Shown piece after piece: positions 21,377-32,137 of a stretch of 64,000 nt of DNA; the first letter of the stretch is position 1, and every line of letters starts with the position of its first letter. Made by a program: the position numbers and the translations under genes. Under the pieces are notes generated by a model. The model was not told the DNA's origin and did not search any database. It saw only the letters and a list, made by a program, of their open reading frames with translations. Source of the stretch: Rana temporaria (lineage: Eukaryota > Chordata > Amphibia > Anura > Ranidae); assembly GCF_905171775.1 (NCBI RefSeq), contig NC_053497.1:36927781-36991780 (forward strand), given 5' to 3'.

Positions 21377-21888
21377 GATGTTTGCACAGTGTTCCTGCTT
21401 AGAAGTGATCTGTCAAAATGTGTTTGGGCTGCAGACCTCAGCCCCCTCCCCCTCACTATCTCCTTTGATCCTTCTCCTAAGAAAAAGTCTCCTTGAAAGT
21501 GTGTACTACTACTACTATCCACCCTAGGAAACTTCCCACAGAAAAGTTCAGTTCACTCACCTCCTCCCTTCCTCTGGCCAGCCGACAGGAGCTACAGTGA
21601 GCTCCGCCTCCCAGGTCTCACAGCACACCGCGCTGCTGATTGGAGGGGGAGGCTGAGTCAGAGATAACAAGGATCCGCACAGCACGAGACTGGAAGGAGG
21701 GAGGGAACAGAAAGGAGCTTTGCATCCTGAACACACAGCGCAGGCTCAGGTCCCTGCTGAGACCCAGAAGCCGCACCTGCCTTCCCCAATAGCCGGGACA
21801 AGTCCCGGCAGGCTAAATTAGCTGGGACTAGGTCCCAAATAACGGGACTGTCCCTTTAAAAACGGGACAGTTGGCAAGTATGCTGTTG

Positions 21889-22207
21889 ACTTGACTCATT
21901 GTATTGAGAAAATGGGCAGCCAACAGGAATCTCTCCAGGTATTGGATTCCTCAAGTGGGCTACTACTTATGCCATAACCTTTGCAGAAACATCTTTTTGG
22001 AGGTCAACTTACGGTACTTCAGAATCATAGGAATGCCCTCAACCTTTATCCTGTGCATTAGGGCAAGGAAGAAGCTGCAGTGGAAAGAAAACACAGATTG
22101 GGGAAAACAGATCCCAAGAAGAAACCATGGCATCTATTACAAACCCCAGGGGATCCCTGGTCCGGGACACAAGCCTATCCATTTTTTTGCTGAATCTGGA
22201 CACCAAT
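21889..22207. other. No gene resolved
   Basis: Unique-looking sequence. A ~100-codon plus-strand frame from 21904 lacks recognisable domains and ends in a MITE, so I do not call it. Confidence 0.4.
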
Positions 22208-23308
22208 AGCCGGATTCAGGTAGGGGCGCGTATCTTTAAGGCGGCGTAGCGTATCATATTTATGCTACGCCGCCTTAAGTCAGAGAGGCAAGTACTTTAT
22301 TCACAAAGCACTTGCCTCCTAACTTACGGCGGCGTAGCGTAAATGGGGACGGCGTAACCGCGCCTAATTCAAATGAGGATGGGGGGGCGTTCGTGTACAT
22401 ATCCCAGTGTGCATTGCTCCAAAGTACGCCGCAAGGACGTATTGGTTTCGACGTGAACGTAAATTACGTCCAGCCCCATTCAAGGACGACTTACGCAAAC
22501 GACGTAAAATTTACAAATTTCGACGCGAGAACGACGGCCATACTTAACATTGGCTACGCCACCTAGGGGGCAGCTTTATCTTTACGCGGCGTATCTCTTA
22601 CGGAAACGGCGTATCTCTTACGGAAATGGCGTATCTTTACTGCGACGGGCGCACGTGCGTTCGTGAATCGGCGTATCTAGTCATTTACATATTCTACGTA
22701 GAAATCAACGGAAGCGCCACCTAGCGGCCAGCGGAAAAATTGCACCCTAAGGGCCCTTTCACACGGAGCGGATCAGTAATGATCCGCTCCGTGTGTCCGC
22801 TTTCCTCAGCGGGGATCCTCTGTAAAATCCCCTCTGTGCTGGCAGCTGACAGGGCGGTCCCCGCACACTGTGCAGGGACCGCCCTGTGTTTCCTCCGCTC
22901 TCCCCTATGGGGGATCGGACGAACACGGACCGTATGTCCGTGTTCATCCAATCCGATCCGGCAGACGGAAGAAAAATGGACTTCTTCCGTCCGCAAATGC
23001 GGATCTTTGCGGAGGCGGACAAATTACGGGTGTCAGCGGATGGTCATCCGCTGACACCCGTAATCACATAGGGACCCATGTATGTCCCGTTTTCATCCGC
23101 AAACGGACGGATGAAAATGCGGACATACGGTCCGCTAGTGTGAAAGGGCCCTAAGATACGACGGCGTAGGAGACTTACGCCGCTTGTATCCTAGCCTAAT
23201 TTAAGCGTATCTGGTTTCCAGAATACGCTTAAATTTACGACGGCGCAGATTCAGAGTTACGACGGCGTATCTACTGATACGCCGGTGTAACTCTCTATGA
23301 ATCTGGCT
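22208..23308. mobile_element. MITE with AGCCGGATTCAGG / GAATCTGGCT ends, split by a TWA MITE
   Basis: Interior rich in ACGGCGGCGTAGCGTA and ACGACGGCGTATC motifs and their complements. The internal palindrome GCGGCGTAGCGTATCATATT...GCTACGCCGCC is at 22240-22275. Interrupted at 22751-23151. A related element is at 39224. Confidence 0.75.
22751..23151. mobile_element. 401-bp TWA MITE (GGGCCCTTTCACAC family)
   Basis: GGGCCCTTTCACACGGAGCG mirrored by TAGTGTGAAAGGGCCC, with TAA on both sides (22748-22750, 23152-23154). Arms contain GGATCAGTAATGATCC and CATCCGCTGACACCCG palindromic pieces. PIF/Harbinger-type target. Confidence 0.88.
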
Positions 23309-23557
23309 ACAAGACATCACCATCCAGCATTACCCCACTGCCGACAGATCTCTGCAAAGGTTTCTGGCTGAAGAGCCTATAGCTGTTGATGGCTAAGAAA
23401 CGGAACATAGGGAAGCACATAAAAAGCGACTACCATCTTTCCTTGCACCCTCAGGCAGGGGGCATTTTAATGGGTCTCCAACTGTGTTCGAACAGACAGG
23501 CACTTTTGCTGTGGAACTGTACTTTTGCCGGTGCTTTTTCAAGGGCTAAGCCTAAAT
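23309..23557. other. No gene resolved
   Basis: Unique-looking sequence between two mobile elements; nothing supportable. Confidence 0.4.
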
Positions 23558-23759
23558 ACATAGCTCCCAACTGTCCCTGATTTTGAGGGACTGTCCCTGA
23601 TTTGGAGAAATGTCCCTCTTTCCCCTTGTTTGTCCCTCATTTTGGTCTGATCTATATAGTTGTATATAAAATGCACTTTTTATCTTTCAAAAAGTGTTTC
23701 CCAGTGCTAAACCTTTCTTCCAAATTCTAAATTGTTGCACTTTGTACATTTTAACCCAC

Positions 23760-24500
23760 TTAACCACTGCCGCCTGTAGATATACGTCCACAGAATGGCA
23801 CAGCTGGGCAGATGGACATACCGGCACGTCCTGTACATCTAGCCAGCCGTGGGTCGCGGGTCCGAAGCTCCGGGACCGCAGGACCCGCGGACCCGATCGC
23901 CGCTGGGGTCCCGCGATCGGTCCCCGGAGCTGAAGAACGGGGAGAGCCGCGTGTAAACACGGCTTCCCCGTGCTTCACTGTGGCGGCTGCATCGATCGTG
24001 TCATCCCCTTTTATAGGGAGACACAATCGATGATGTCACTCCTACAGCCACACCCCCCTACAGTTGTAAACACACACTAGGTGTAACATAACCCCTTCAG
24101 CGCCCCCTGTGGTTAACTCCCAAACTGCAACTGTCATTTCCACAATAAAGAATGCATTTTAAATGGTCCCAAAAATGTGTCAAAATTGTGCGAAGTGTCC
24201 GCCATAATGTCGCAGTCACGAAAAAAATCGCTGATCGCCGCCATTAGTAGTAAAAAAATAATAATTAATAAAAAATGCGATAAAACTATCCCCTATTTTG
24301 TAAACGCTATAAATTTTGCGCAATCCAACCGATAAATGCTTATTGCGATTTTTTTTACCAAAAAATAAGTAGAAGAATACGTATCGGCCTAAACTGAGGG
24401 AAAATTTTTTTTTTATATATATATATTTTTTGGGGGATATTTATTATAGCAAAAAGTAAAAAATATTGAATACCGCGCAATTGTCAGTTAAAGCGACGCG
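23760..24500 (+). mobile_element. Long TTAA-family element, right end deleted
   Basis: TTAACCACTGCCGCCTGTAG start, collinear with the reference copy at 11367 through the AT-rich zone. A deletion near 24469 removes the GGTATTTGATCACC block. The remaining CCGCGCAATTGTCAGTTAAAG joins the Tc1 fragment directly. Confidence 0.8.
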
Positions 24501-24957
24501 ACTTGTACTTCTCAACGACATTGTCGTTTACTTGTTTGGAGAGTTCCTTGGTCTTCATGGCAGTGTTTGGTTAGTGGTGCCTCTTGCTTAGGTGTTGCAG
24601 CCTCTGGGGCCTTTAAAAAAAGGTGTGTATATGTAATGACAGATCATGCGACACTTAGATTGGACATCATTTCACTAATTATGTGACTTCTGAAGGTAAT
24701 TGGTTGTACCAGAGCTTTTTATGGGCTTCATAACAAAGGGGGTGAATACATACGCACATGCCAATTATCAGTTTTTTTCTGAAAAATAGTTTTATGTATA
24801 TATTTTTCTAATTTTACTTCACCAACTCAGACTATTGTGTTCTGATCCATCATATATATTTCAGATTAAAAAAAACATTGAACCAAAGGCTGTAATGTAA
24901 CAAAATAGGTAAAATAGGTAAAGAGCCAAGGGGGGTGAATACTTTTGCAAGGCACTG
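24500..24957 (-). mobile_element. Tc1-like 5' end fragment
   Basis: The terminal text AAAAGTATTCACCCCCTTGG (read on minus) begins next to TA at 24958-24959. At ~24560-24505 the minus strand reads MKTKELSKQVNDNVVEK, the start of a Tc1 transposase, then breaks at the junction with the TTAA remnant. About 17 codons remain. Confidence 0.82.
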
Positions 24958-25129
24958 TATGAAAAGTTTGGCATTGTGGAACACTTTGTGAAATATAAAT
25001 AATGCATTTTATATACAATTATATAGATCAGACTAAAATGAGGGACAAATGAGGAGGAAAGAGCGACAGAGGGACTTTGTTCCAAATCCGGGACAGTCCC
25101 TCGAAATCCTGGACAGTTGGAAGTTATGT

Positions 25130-26020
25130 TGCTGAGTGTCCAGACGATTTATACTGCGTGTGGGATAGACGTCTGGAAAGACGTGAAGTGACGAGGTCGT
25201 TCTCTCTTGTATCTCCAGCCCTGGTCCCGCTGGAGGTGGAATAGAGGGTACCGAGGGACAGGAGGAACACGAGTGCCTGCAGATGAAGACCCGGAAACCT
25301 GTAGCAGGGGGTGCGACCCTGGACGAGCAGGAGGACCATCAGATCACGGAAGGCAGCTGTGCACCAAGAATCAGCCGGGATTAAAGAGGCACTCCGCTGA
25401 AACAGTGGAACTGGGACGTCAGATGTTGTTAGGTCCCTGGAAGACTTACAGTAGGAAGTCGCAGAGAGTCGCAGGACAGAAGTCGCAGGAACTCGGAGGG
25501 TGAACAGGAGCGACACAGGAAGCAGATGCAGGGTGACAAGGATAGCCGGGTCAGGTAACAGGTGGGCAGCGAGGTACAAGGCATCAGGCAGAAGCAGGGT
25601 CAAATGGGTAGCCAGGATTGGGAACCAGTAATCAGAACAGAGGCAGGGTCCAGAAGTAGGGTCAAGGCAAGCCAGGTTCAGCAACAGGTATCAAGCAGGA
25701 TCACAACAGGATTCAGGATATCGGGTCACAGCTGAAGACCAGTCAGCAAGGGTCTGGGGTCAGGGCACTTCCTTAAATAGGCCATCTGACGTCAAGGGAT
25801 GCGCTCCTGCGCGTGCACGCAGTCCGTTGCGCACGTGCATGCGCATTGCTGTGTGCACGTGCATGTGCATTGGTGCGCGCGCATGCGCAATAGTGTGCAT
25901 CGGACGAAAACGAATGGTTCTCTTACAGACGTACACCATCTGCACTGCATGTTCCTGGGACATGTTACAGCTGATATTTCCCATTGTGCGCTTGACCTTC
26001 CATAATAAGGGCACATCCTA
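25130..26020. other. Unclassified dispersed-repeat-like region
   Basis: The AGGCAGGGTCAGGT/CAAGCAGGATC-like style (25500-25740) resembles a frog interspersed repeat I cannot name. It ends in an alternating purine-pyrimidine stretch at 25800-25900. Frames on both strands have no domains. Confidence 0.4.
25800..25902. repeat. Alternating purine-pyrimidine tract (GCGC/GTGCAT-rich)
   Basis: GCGCGTGCACGC, GCACGTGCATGCGCAT, GTGTGCACGTGCATGTGCAT and GTGCGCGCGCATGCGCA lie within ~100 bp. Such text is Z-DNA-prone by established rules and contains NRF1-like GCGCATGCGC relatives. Confidence 0.75.
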
Positions 26021-26390
26021 ACTATATGTTGGTGATGTCACATGGTGAAGGATTTCTCTGGATTGTCTACTCACAAGCACCTGATTTAAAACTATATTGT
26101 TTTGTACTTACTATCATTTATTTTTGTTATTTGGACACACAAGCGCGGTATTGTTTGTTGTTTTCCAGCAACAACAGACCACCATGCAAAAATAGATCCC
26201 CTCCAGCAACAATAGATCCCATAGAAGCCAGCATTAACAGACCCTCCAGCACACCCCAGCACCCCCTGTCATTACAAACAGTACATTCAGTAATGTAGGT
26301 GCCGGAACCACATTCCAGTTAAAAAAAAGCCCTGTGTATAACATGTTTGTTGTTTTTTTATTTTAAAAAGCCTAAACCTTTACTACCACT
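26020..26390. other. No gene resolved
   Basis: Unique or degraded sequence. 26330-26390 resembles the tail of the adjacent MITE family (ATAACATGTTTGTTG). Confidence 0.4.
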
Positions 26391-26798
26391 TTAAGGTAAA
26401 AAAAACTTCTGGGTGCAGCTCCCCCCCCCCTTATACTTACCCGAGCCCCTCCTCGATGTGCAAGAGAGCAGCATATCTCTCTCCTCATTGGCTTAAACAG
26501 CAGCTGGAGCTATTGGTTCCTAAATCTGTCAATCACAGCCAGTGAGCCAATGAGGAGAGGGCTGAGCCACGCTCTGTTAGTGAATGGACAGTATCAATTC
26601 ATAGGAACGCGGCTTGAGTTCCCCCATAGCAAGAGGCTTGATATTGTGGGCACTTGGCGGGGGGCAGGAACACCAGCGGGGGACACACATAGAAGAGGAT
26701 TGGGGCTGCTCTGTGCAAAACCATTACACAGAGCAGGTAAATATAACATGTTTGTTATTTTTTATTTTTTTTAAATACAACATTTAGAATCACTTTAA
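26391..26798. mobile_element. 408-bp TTAA-flanked MITE
   Basis: TTAAGGTAAAAAAAACTTCTGG at the left, AATCACTTTAA at the right. Interior CTTACCCGAGCCCC, CTCATTGGCTTAAACAGC and GTGCAAAACCATTACACAG are shared with the copy at 28556, so these are one family. Confidence 0.65.
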
Positions 26799-26984
26799 GC
26801 TTGCCATACACTAGAATTTTGTTTGAATATTGTCACTTAAAAAATGTTTTTTCAATTTTATAATCATAAAACTGATACACTGATGAAAGTTCAACAGGGA
26901 CTGGCCGAATTTTGACCAGTCCGTTACCATACCTGCTAAGCAGTGTTATTTTTGGCAGCAAATTTCGATTTGGTTTTAGTCTTA

Positions 26985-27290
26985 TGCCCCGTACACATGA
27001 TCGGATTTCCGATTGAATAAAATCCGATGGAATTTTTCGTGGGAATTCCGATGAAGCTGACTTTCATCAGTCTTGCCTAAACAATATCAGACTAAATTCC
27101 CACTGTCGCGGTGACGTAAAACACTACGACTTGAAAAATGAAGTTCAATGCTTCCGAGCACTTGATTCTGAGAATGCGTGGATTTTTCTCCGATGGAGTT
27201 CCACACAGACGATCAAAATTTCCTATCGATTTTTTTTCATCAGAAAAATTGAAAACATGTTCTATTTTTTTACACCAATGGAACACACTA
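26985..27290 (+). mobile_element. TWA MITE of the GTACACACGA family, right end lost
   Basis: TTA (26982-26984) then TGCCCCGTACACATGATCGG. Internal text GAAGTTCAATGCTTCCGAGC recurs in other family members. No mirrored end is found; it stops near 27290. Confidence 0.7.
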
Positions 27291-28108
27291 CACAAGGCCG
27301 ACCTGCAGGCGGCCTTTTATAGTGGGGGGCGTGTACTAAACCCCCTGAGCCATAATTGGCCAAAGCCACCCTGGCTTTGGCCAATTACGGCTCTCTGTAC
27401 TGACGGCGCTGTGATTGGCCAAGCATGCGGGTCATAGTGCATGCTTGGCCAATCATCAGCGCGCAATGCCGCAGTGAATTATGGGCCATGGCGCGTCACT
27501 CGAATTTGGCGCGAACGACCCGTTTTGTTCGTATTTCGACGAACGATCGAACATACGATGTTCGAGTCGAACATACGTTCGACTCGAACACAAAGCTTAT
27601 CCCTACTTCTAAGCAGAAGGTGATCGTTTGTTCAACTCCTGTCAAAGGGAACTGTTGGAAAATTTAGCTCGTTCAGCCTCCGCAGCCAATTGTTTGGAGC
27701 CGCTGATCATGTATCCTAACAGTAGCAAGTCCCGCTGTCAGAACACAATGTCCCAGCGGGGGGGATTCCTCTATCCACCGTGTTTGTGTAGATAGAGACA
27801 GCCGTTAGTTTTTGTTATTTGCTCGCCCCACTGGCTGAACAAAAAAAAAATATATAAAATAATCGTCTGGGGCCAGCTTTAGTGGTGTAAAATTGACCAT
27901 CGATCATTTTCAACTTGCACTGATGAGAGGAAAATCGAAGAAATAGGATGGCCATTTTTTCTTGAACAAACAAATTTCTCACAGTGTATGTGGCTTTTGT
28001 TTGAGAAATTTAATTTTCTCTAAAATGGAATGCTAAAAGCAAACATTTTCATCATGTCATTGAATGTACTTAAAGTTTAAAGGGGTTGTTTTTTTACCTT
28101 CCTATGCT
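27290..28108. other. Mixed MITE fragments, no gene
   Basis: 27410-27460 is a hairpin (GATTGGCCAAGCATGC...GCATGCTTGGCCAATC). 27525-27600 carries ACGAACGATCGAACATACG-type inverted motifs. 26800-26830 and 27960-28000 resemble opposite ends of a CATACACTAGAA/CAGTGTATG MITE surrounding this interval. Confidence 0.5.
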
Positions 28109-28559
28109 TTAAAGCGGAGGTCCACCCTAAAAAAAATTAAATAAAAATAAATAACCAAAAAAGGCTACAAAAAATTTGAAAAAATAAATAAAAATAATAA
28201 TACAGTATATGTTTTTTTATACTTACCAGAAATGGCTGTTACTAAGCAGATCGTCTTAATATGCCCCTTCCTCATCCGCGGTAGTCTTCTCTCTTCTCCT
28301 CCTTGCGCTGCCTCCTCGGAAATGGGGAGCGGTATCTTCTGGGACCTTGTGTGTGTTCCAGGAGACAACCGCTCATTCACATAGCGACGCGCGCATGAGC
28401 AGTAGGGGATCGGGAAGTGAAACCGAAACGCTTGGCTTCGGCTGCCGACATCGCGGTCACCCTGGACAGGTAAGTGTTCTTAATAAAAGTCAGCAGCTAC
28501 AGTGTTTGTAGCTGCTGACTTTTAAAAAAAAAAATGTAAACGCCGGACCTCCGCTTTAG
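28109..28559. mobile_element. TTAA MITE (TTAAAGCGGAGGTCCACCC family, copy 4)
   Basis: TTAAAGCGGAGGTCCACCC mirrored by CCGGACCTCCGCTTTAG. Internal hairpin AAAAGTCAGCAGCTAC/GTAGCTGCTGACTTTT near 28485-28525. The right TTAA has mutated to TTAG and is shared with the next element. Confidence 0.88.
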
Positions 28560-29535
28560 GGTGAAAAACACCTTGCAGTGTCCAGGGCCCCCAGCCCCCC
28601 CATTTTACTTACCTGAGCCCCGAATTTCCGTGGGCGCGATCCCGCCGTCGCTCTCTCTACAGGTTCTCGGCTCTTCATTGGATATATTGATAGCAGCGCA
28701 GCTGTCAATCAAATCCAATGGCGCGAGCCGGGGCGTCTCCGATTCCTGCATTCGGAGCAGGGGTCAAGTCCTGGGGAAAAAAAAAAAAAAAAACTCCCAC
28801 CCAAGATCCACTCCTCCACCAGAAAAAAATAAATGATACGCTCATATGCATAATTACTAAACTGCATGTTTTTTTTTCTTCGATCCACTGTACCTTAGTA
28901 ATCCTTTATGTTACTGCCCGCTTCCTGTATATGGATTCATCGTGTAGTGTGCGGGTATTCCATCACTTCCTCGATTAGTTCTGTCTAAATCCCGCGATAA
29001 CTCGCGGCAGACCTCTGCAATGTCTCCTGGGAACAATGACAAAAGCTCCCAGGAGACATTGCGGCACCGAGGACGTGACGGAATACCCGCACACTACCCG
29101 ATGAATCCATATACAGGAAGCGGGCAGTAACATAAAGGATTACTAAGGTTCACCTGCCCCTGACAGTGACGTGAGCTGGGCATTGCTGCTTAGTGAAGGA
29201 TCGGCTCGGCTGCTCTAGTCCTGCAAAGGGAACTGCGTTCCTGCTGTGAAAAAAGTGCAGGGACTCCGTTCCCACGCGTTCCCGCAGGACTTGAGCCCTG
29301 ATTCGGAGGCTATGGACGCGGAATGCTGGACCCGGGAGCGCGCCCCAAAGGTAACCCCCTTGGGAGAGCGCTTCCCAGAGGGGGTTATCTGATGTGGGGA
29401 GGAGCCGAGAGAACCGCCGTGGGACCCCAGAAGAGGATGTTCGGGGTAGGCTGTGCAAAACAAACTGCACAGTGGAGGTAAGTTTGACATTGTTATTTAA
29501 AAAAAAAAAAATTCTAACCTATAGTATCACTTTAA
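28556..29535. mobile_element. TTAA-bounded MITE, relative of 26391, with nested hairpin element
   Basis: Shares TTACTTACCTGAGCCCC and GTGCAAAACAAACTGCACAG with the copy at 26391. Right TTAA at 29532-29535. Interrupted by the hairpin at 28893-29148. Confidence 0.65.
28893..29148. repeat. Fold-back element, 81-bp arms and inner hairpin
   Basis: CCTTAGTAATCCTTTATGTT (28893) mirrored at 29148; arms 28893-28973 and 29068-29148. A second palindrome at 29017-29062 (GCAATGTCTCCTGGGA/TCCCAGGAGACATTGC) is the centre. Likely a MITE core. Confidence 0.88.
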
Positions 29536-30237
29536 ATCTACAAAAAAAAATATTATATTACTTTAACCGCTGTATTCCTTAAAAAAAAAAAAAAAAGAAA
29601 AGAATGAGCAGCCTGGCGTAATACAAGCAATTATTTGATACAGCATATTTTTCTATATGCCCCCCCACCTAGCCAGCAGTATATCCGGCGGTTGAAGCCA
29701 AGGTCAGTTCCATAGGCTGAGGGCTATCCCTTTCCCAGCATGCATTGCAGCGTGCATGTGTGCAGTCTTGCACGTCCTCACTAGTGGAAGGAGGGAGATG
29801 GGGAGAGAGGACCCAGCAGGGGGTGATATGGGTGGAGGAAAAGAGGGAACTTCTACCTTCTTTACTGTCTGCTCACCACAAATATACCAGCAGCCTCCGC
29901 CGTCTGCAAGTCAGTTTGGTTTGATCCTACAAGCCGTGCTGAGTGTTCATAGGAGGGGGAACTTATGATTTCCTTAGTGATGACTTATAGGTCTACAGGG
30001 ACCCTGCTGTAGGGCTGCAATACCAGGTGCATTGGCTGTTGATGGCTATCAGCCGTCATATGAAAGGGAAGACGTGTCATGGCCCCAGGGCTTGTGTCAA
30101 TGGACGTTGGTTTCCTGCGTTTGACATACACGTCAAAACACAAGTCAGCAGAATCCCATTTACTTGTACTGAGCGGCAGACATGGCAGTTCAGAGCTTGC
30201 TTCGCATTGCACTGCCTTTCTGTGGACACAAGTCTTG
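29536..30237. other. No gene resolved
   Basis: Unique-looking sequence. A-rich tract 29580-29601. Short frames without domains. Confidence 0.45.
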
Positions 30238-30240
30238 TTA

Positions 30241-30802
30241 TGCCGCGTACACACGATCATTTTTCGGCATGAAAACAACTTTGTTTTAAAAAAACGTCAT
30301 TTAAAATGATCGTGTGTGGGCTTCACATCATTTTTCGGCTTCTGAAAAACGACACCATTTTTTTTCGAGCATGCTGCATTTTTTAATGACGTTTTAAACG
30401 ATGTCGTTTTTTGGGTTGTAAAAAATTATCGTGTGTGGGCTAAAACGACGTTAAAAACCCGTGCATGCTCAGAAGCAAGTTATGAGACGGGAGCGCTCGT
30501 TCTAGTTTATAATGGAGTAAGCACATTCATCACGCTGTAACAGAAAGAAAAGCGCGAATCATCTTTTACTTACACGGAATCAGCTAAAGCAGCCCCAAGG
30601 GTGGCGTCATCTGCATGGAACTTCCCCTTTATAGTGCCGTCGTACGTGTTGTACGTCACCGCGCTTTGCTAGAGCATTTTTAAAAAACGATGGTGTGTGG
30701 GCAACGTCGTTTTAATGATGAAGTTGGAAAAACGTTGTTTTTTCTACATGCCGAAACACGTAATTTTTTTTCATGCCGAAAAATGATCGTGTGTACGTGG
30801 CA
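30241..30802. mobile_element. 562-bp TWA MITE with 31-bp ends
   Basis: TGCCGCGTACACACGATCAT mirrored by ATGATCGTGTGTACGTGGCA; the match continues to TTTTTCGGCATG. TTA on both sides (30238-30240, 30803-30805). Confidence 0.93.
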
Positions 30803-30940
30803 TTAGGATTCGCTGGGATCTCAGTTCTGTGATATTTTGGCACAAGGAGGCAAGTCTCCGTCTTGCTTTAGATTTGCACAGGAGAATCTTGACTGAGGTA
30901 TTGTTGATGTTGTGGCTGCCTTGACCTTACCTCTCCACCC

Positions 30941-31663
30941 TGTTTCCCCGAAAATAAGCCCGGTGCAGTGTCATATTCTGCTCCCTATCTCAGAATGCTC
31001 CGGAAGTCACGTGGCGGCGAACTGCGCATGCGCAATGCGTTCCAACGCCAAATGCGATGTGTTCCAGGGTATTCACGACACTACCCTTCAGTGAACCATC
31101 ACAATTTGTCACGAAAGTGACGTATTAACATACACGGAGCGGGGGGGGGGGGGGGGGGGAGAGAGACCCATTCACAGCGAGAGAGAAATAGAGATAGTGA
31201 AATACATTCAGAGCGAGAGAGGGATCGTCTACATATATTATAGATAACGGAAGTAATGCACATAGGGGAGGTAATCCCCTCCCTGAGCCCCGGTTCTCTG
31301 TCAGTATCTCTCTATCTGTATCCCTCTCTCGCTCTGAATGTATCTACGTATCTCTATATGTCTATTTCTCTGTCGCTGTGAATGGGTCTCTCTCTCTGTC
31401 CCCCCCGCTCCGTGTATGGTAATACGTCACTTCCGTGACAAATTGTGATGGGTTCACTGAAGGGTAGTATCGTGAATCCCCTGCAACACATCACATTTGG
31501 CTTTGGAACGCATTGCGCATGCGCAGTTCGCCGCCACGTGACTTAGGCAGCATTCTGTAATAGGGAGCAAACGGTGACACTACACCGGGTCTTATATTGA
31601 TTTTGGCAACCTAAAATACACTGGGGCTTATTTTTGGGGGATGTCTTATTTTTTTACGGTATG
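30941..31663. mobile_element. Fold-back MITE with CCCCGAAAATAAG end
   Basis: Arms about 30959-31226 and 31320-31592 are reverse complements. Each carries CTGCGCATGCGCA and TCACGTGGCGGCGAAC or the mirror. Left end TTTCCCCGAAAATAAGCCC; right end GGGGCTTATTTTTGGGGG then TACGGTA. Nineteen G at 31141-31159 break one arm. Confidence 0.82.
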
Positions 31664-31673
31664 TACAATGATC

Positions 31674-32137
31674 TCAAAGTGGAGTTCCACCCAGGAAAAC
31701 AACATTTGCCCAAAAATCATAAAAATAAAAAAATGTGAAAAAAAATAAATGTATACTCACCCGAAATACCTGTTGCTATGTGGAAGTTCGTAATCTGCCT
31801 CTTCCGTAGCCGCGGTGTGTTTTCTTCTTCTCCTTCTCCTAGTGAATGGGGCGCGCTGCTTTCTGGGAACTGTGTTCTCAGAGAGCAGCCGCCCATTCAC
31901 AAGTCGGCACGAGACTCGCGCAGTAGGAAATGGGCAGTAAAGCTGTAAGGCTTTACTGCCTGTTTCCCCTAGTGTGAATGGCGGCGCGGGACCTGCATCG
32001 TTCGTGGGATTGGCATCGGGGGGGCCATCAGTGCGGGCAAGTAGGACAGGTAAGTGTCCTTATTAAAAGTCAGCAGCTACACTGTTAGTAGCTGCTGACT
32101 TTAAAAAAAAAAATTTGCGGGTGGAATCCCGCTTTAA
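31674..32137. mobile_element. TTAA MITE (TTAAAGTGGAGTTCCACCC family, copy 5)
   Basis: Left boundary mutated to TCAA; right TTAA at 32134-32137. Interior collinear with 16941-17405, including CCCGAAATACCTGTTGCTAT and the AGTCAGCAGCTAC hairpin. Confidence 0.9.

Larger units (their letters stand above)
19277..21882. mobile_element. 2.6-kb element with CATAGTTGCCAAC ends and internal minisatellite
   Basis: CATAGTTGCCAAC at the left is mirrored by GTTGGCAAGTATG at the right. CTGTTG flanks both sides (19271-19276, 21883-21888). The interior contains the ~43-bp minisatellite and a 94-bp-arm hairpin. No transposase frame. Related ends occur at 23558-25129. Confidence 0.75.
23558..25129. mobile_element. 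Element with ACATAGCTCCCAACTG / CAGTTGGAAGTTATGT ends
   Basis: Sixteen-bp inverted ends with internal GTCCCTGATTTTGAGGGAC and GGGACAGTCCCTCG motifs. Same end style as 19277-21882. Holds a truncated TTAA element (23760-24500) and a Tc1 fragment (24500-24957). Confidence 0.65.

Noticed and set aside
21904..22209. 101-codon plus-strand frame as a possible host exon
   Set aside because: No recognisable domain or clear splice sites, and it runs to the edge of a MITE.
24510..24560. Independent short gene starting MKTKELSKQ
   Set aside because: It is the first 17 codons of a Tc1 transposase, cut by the junction with a TTAA element.
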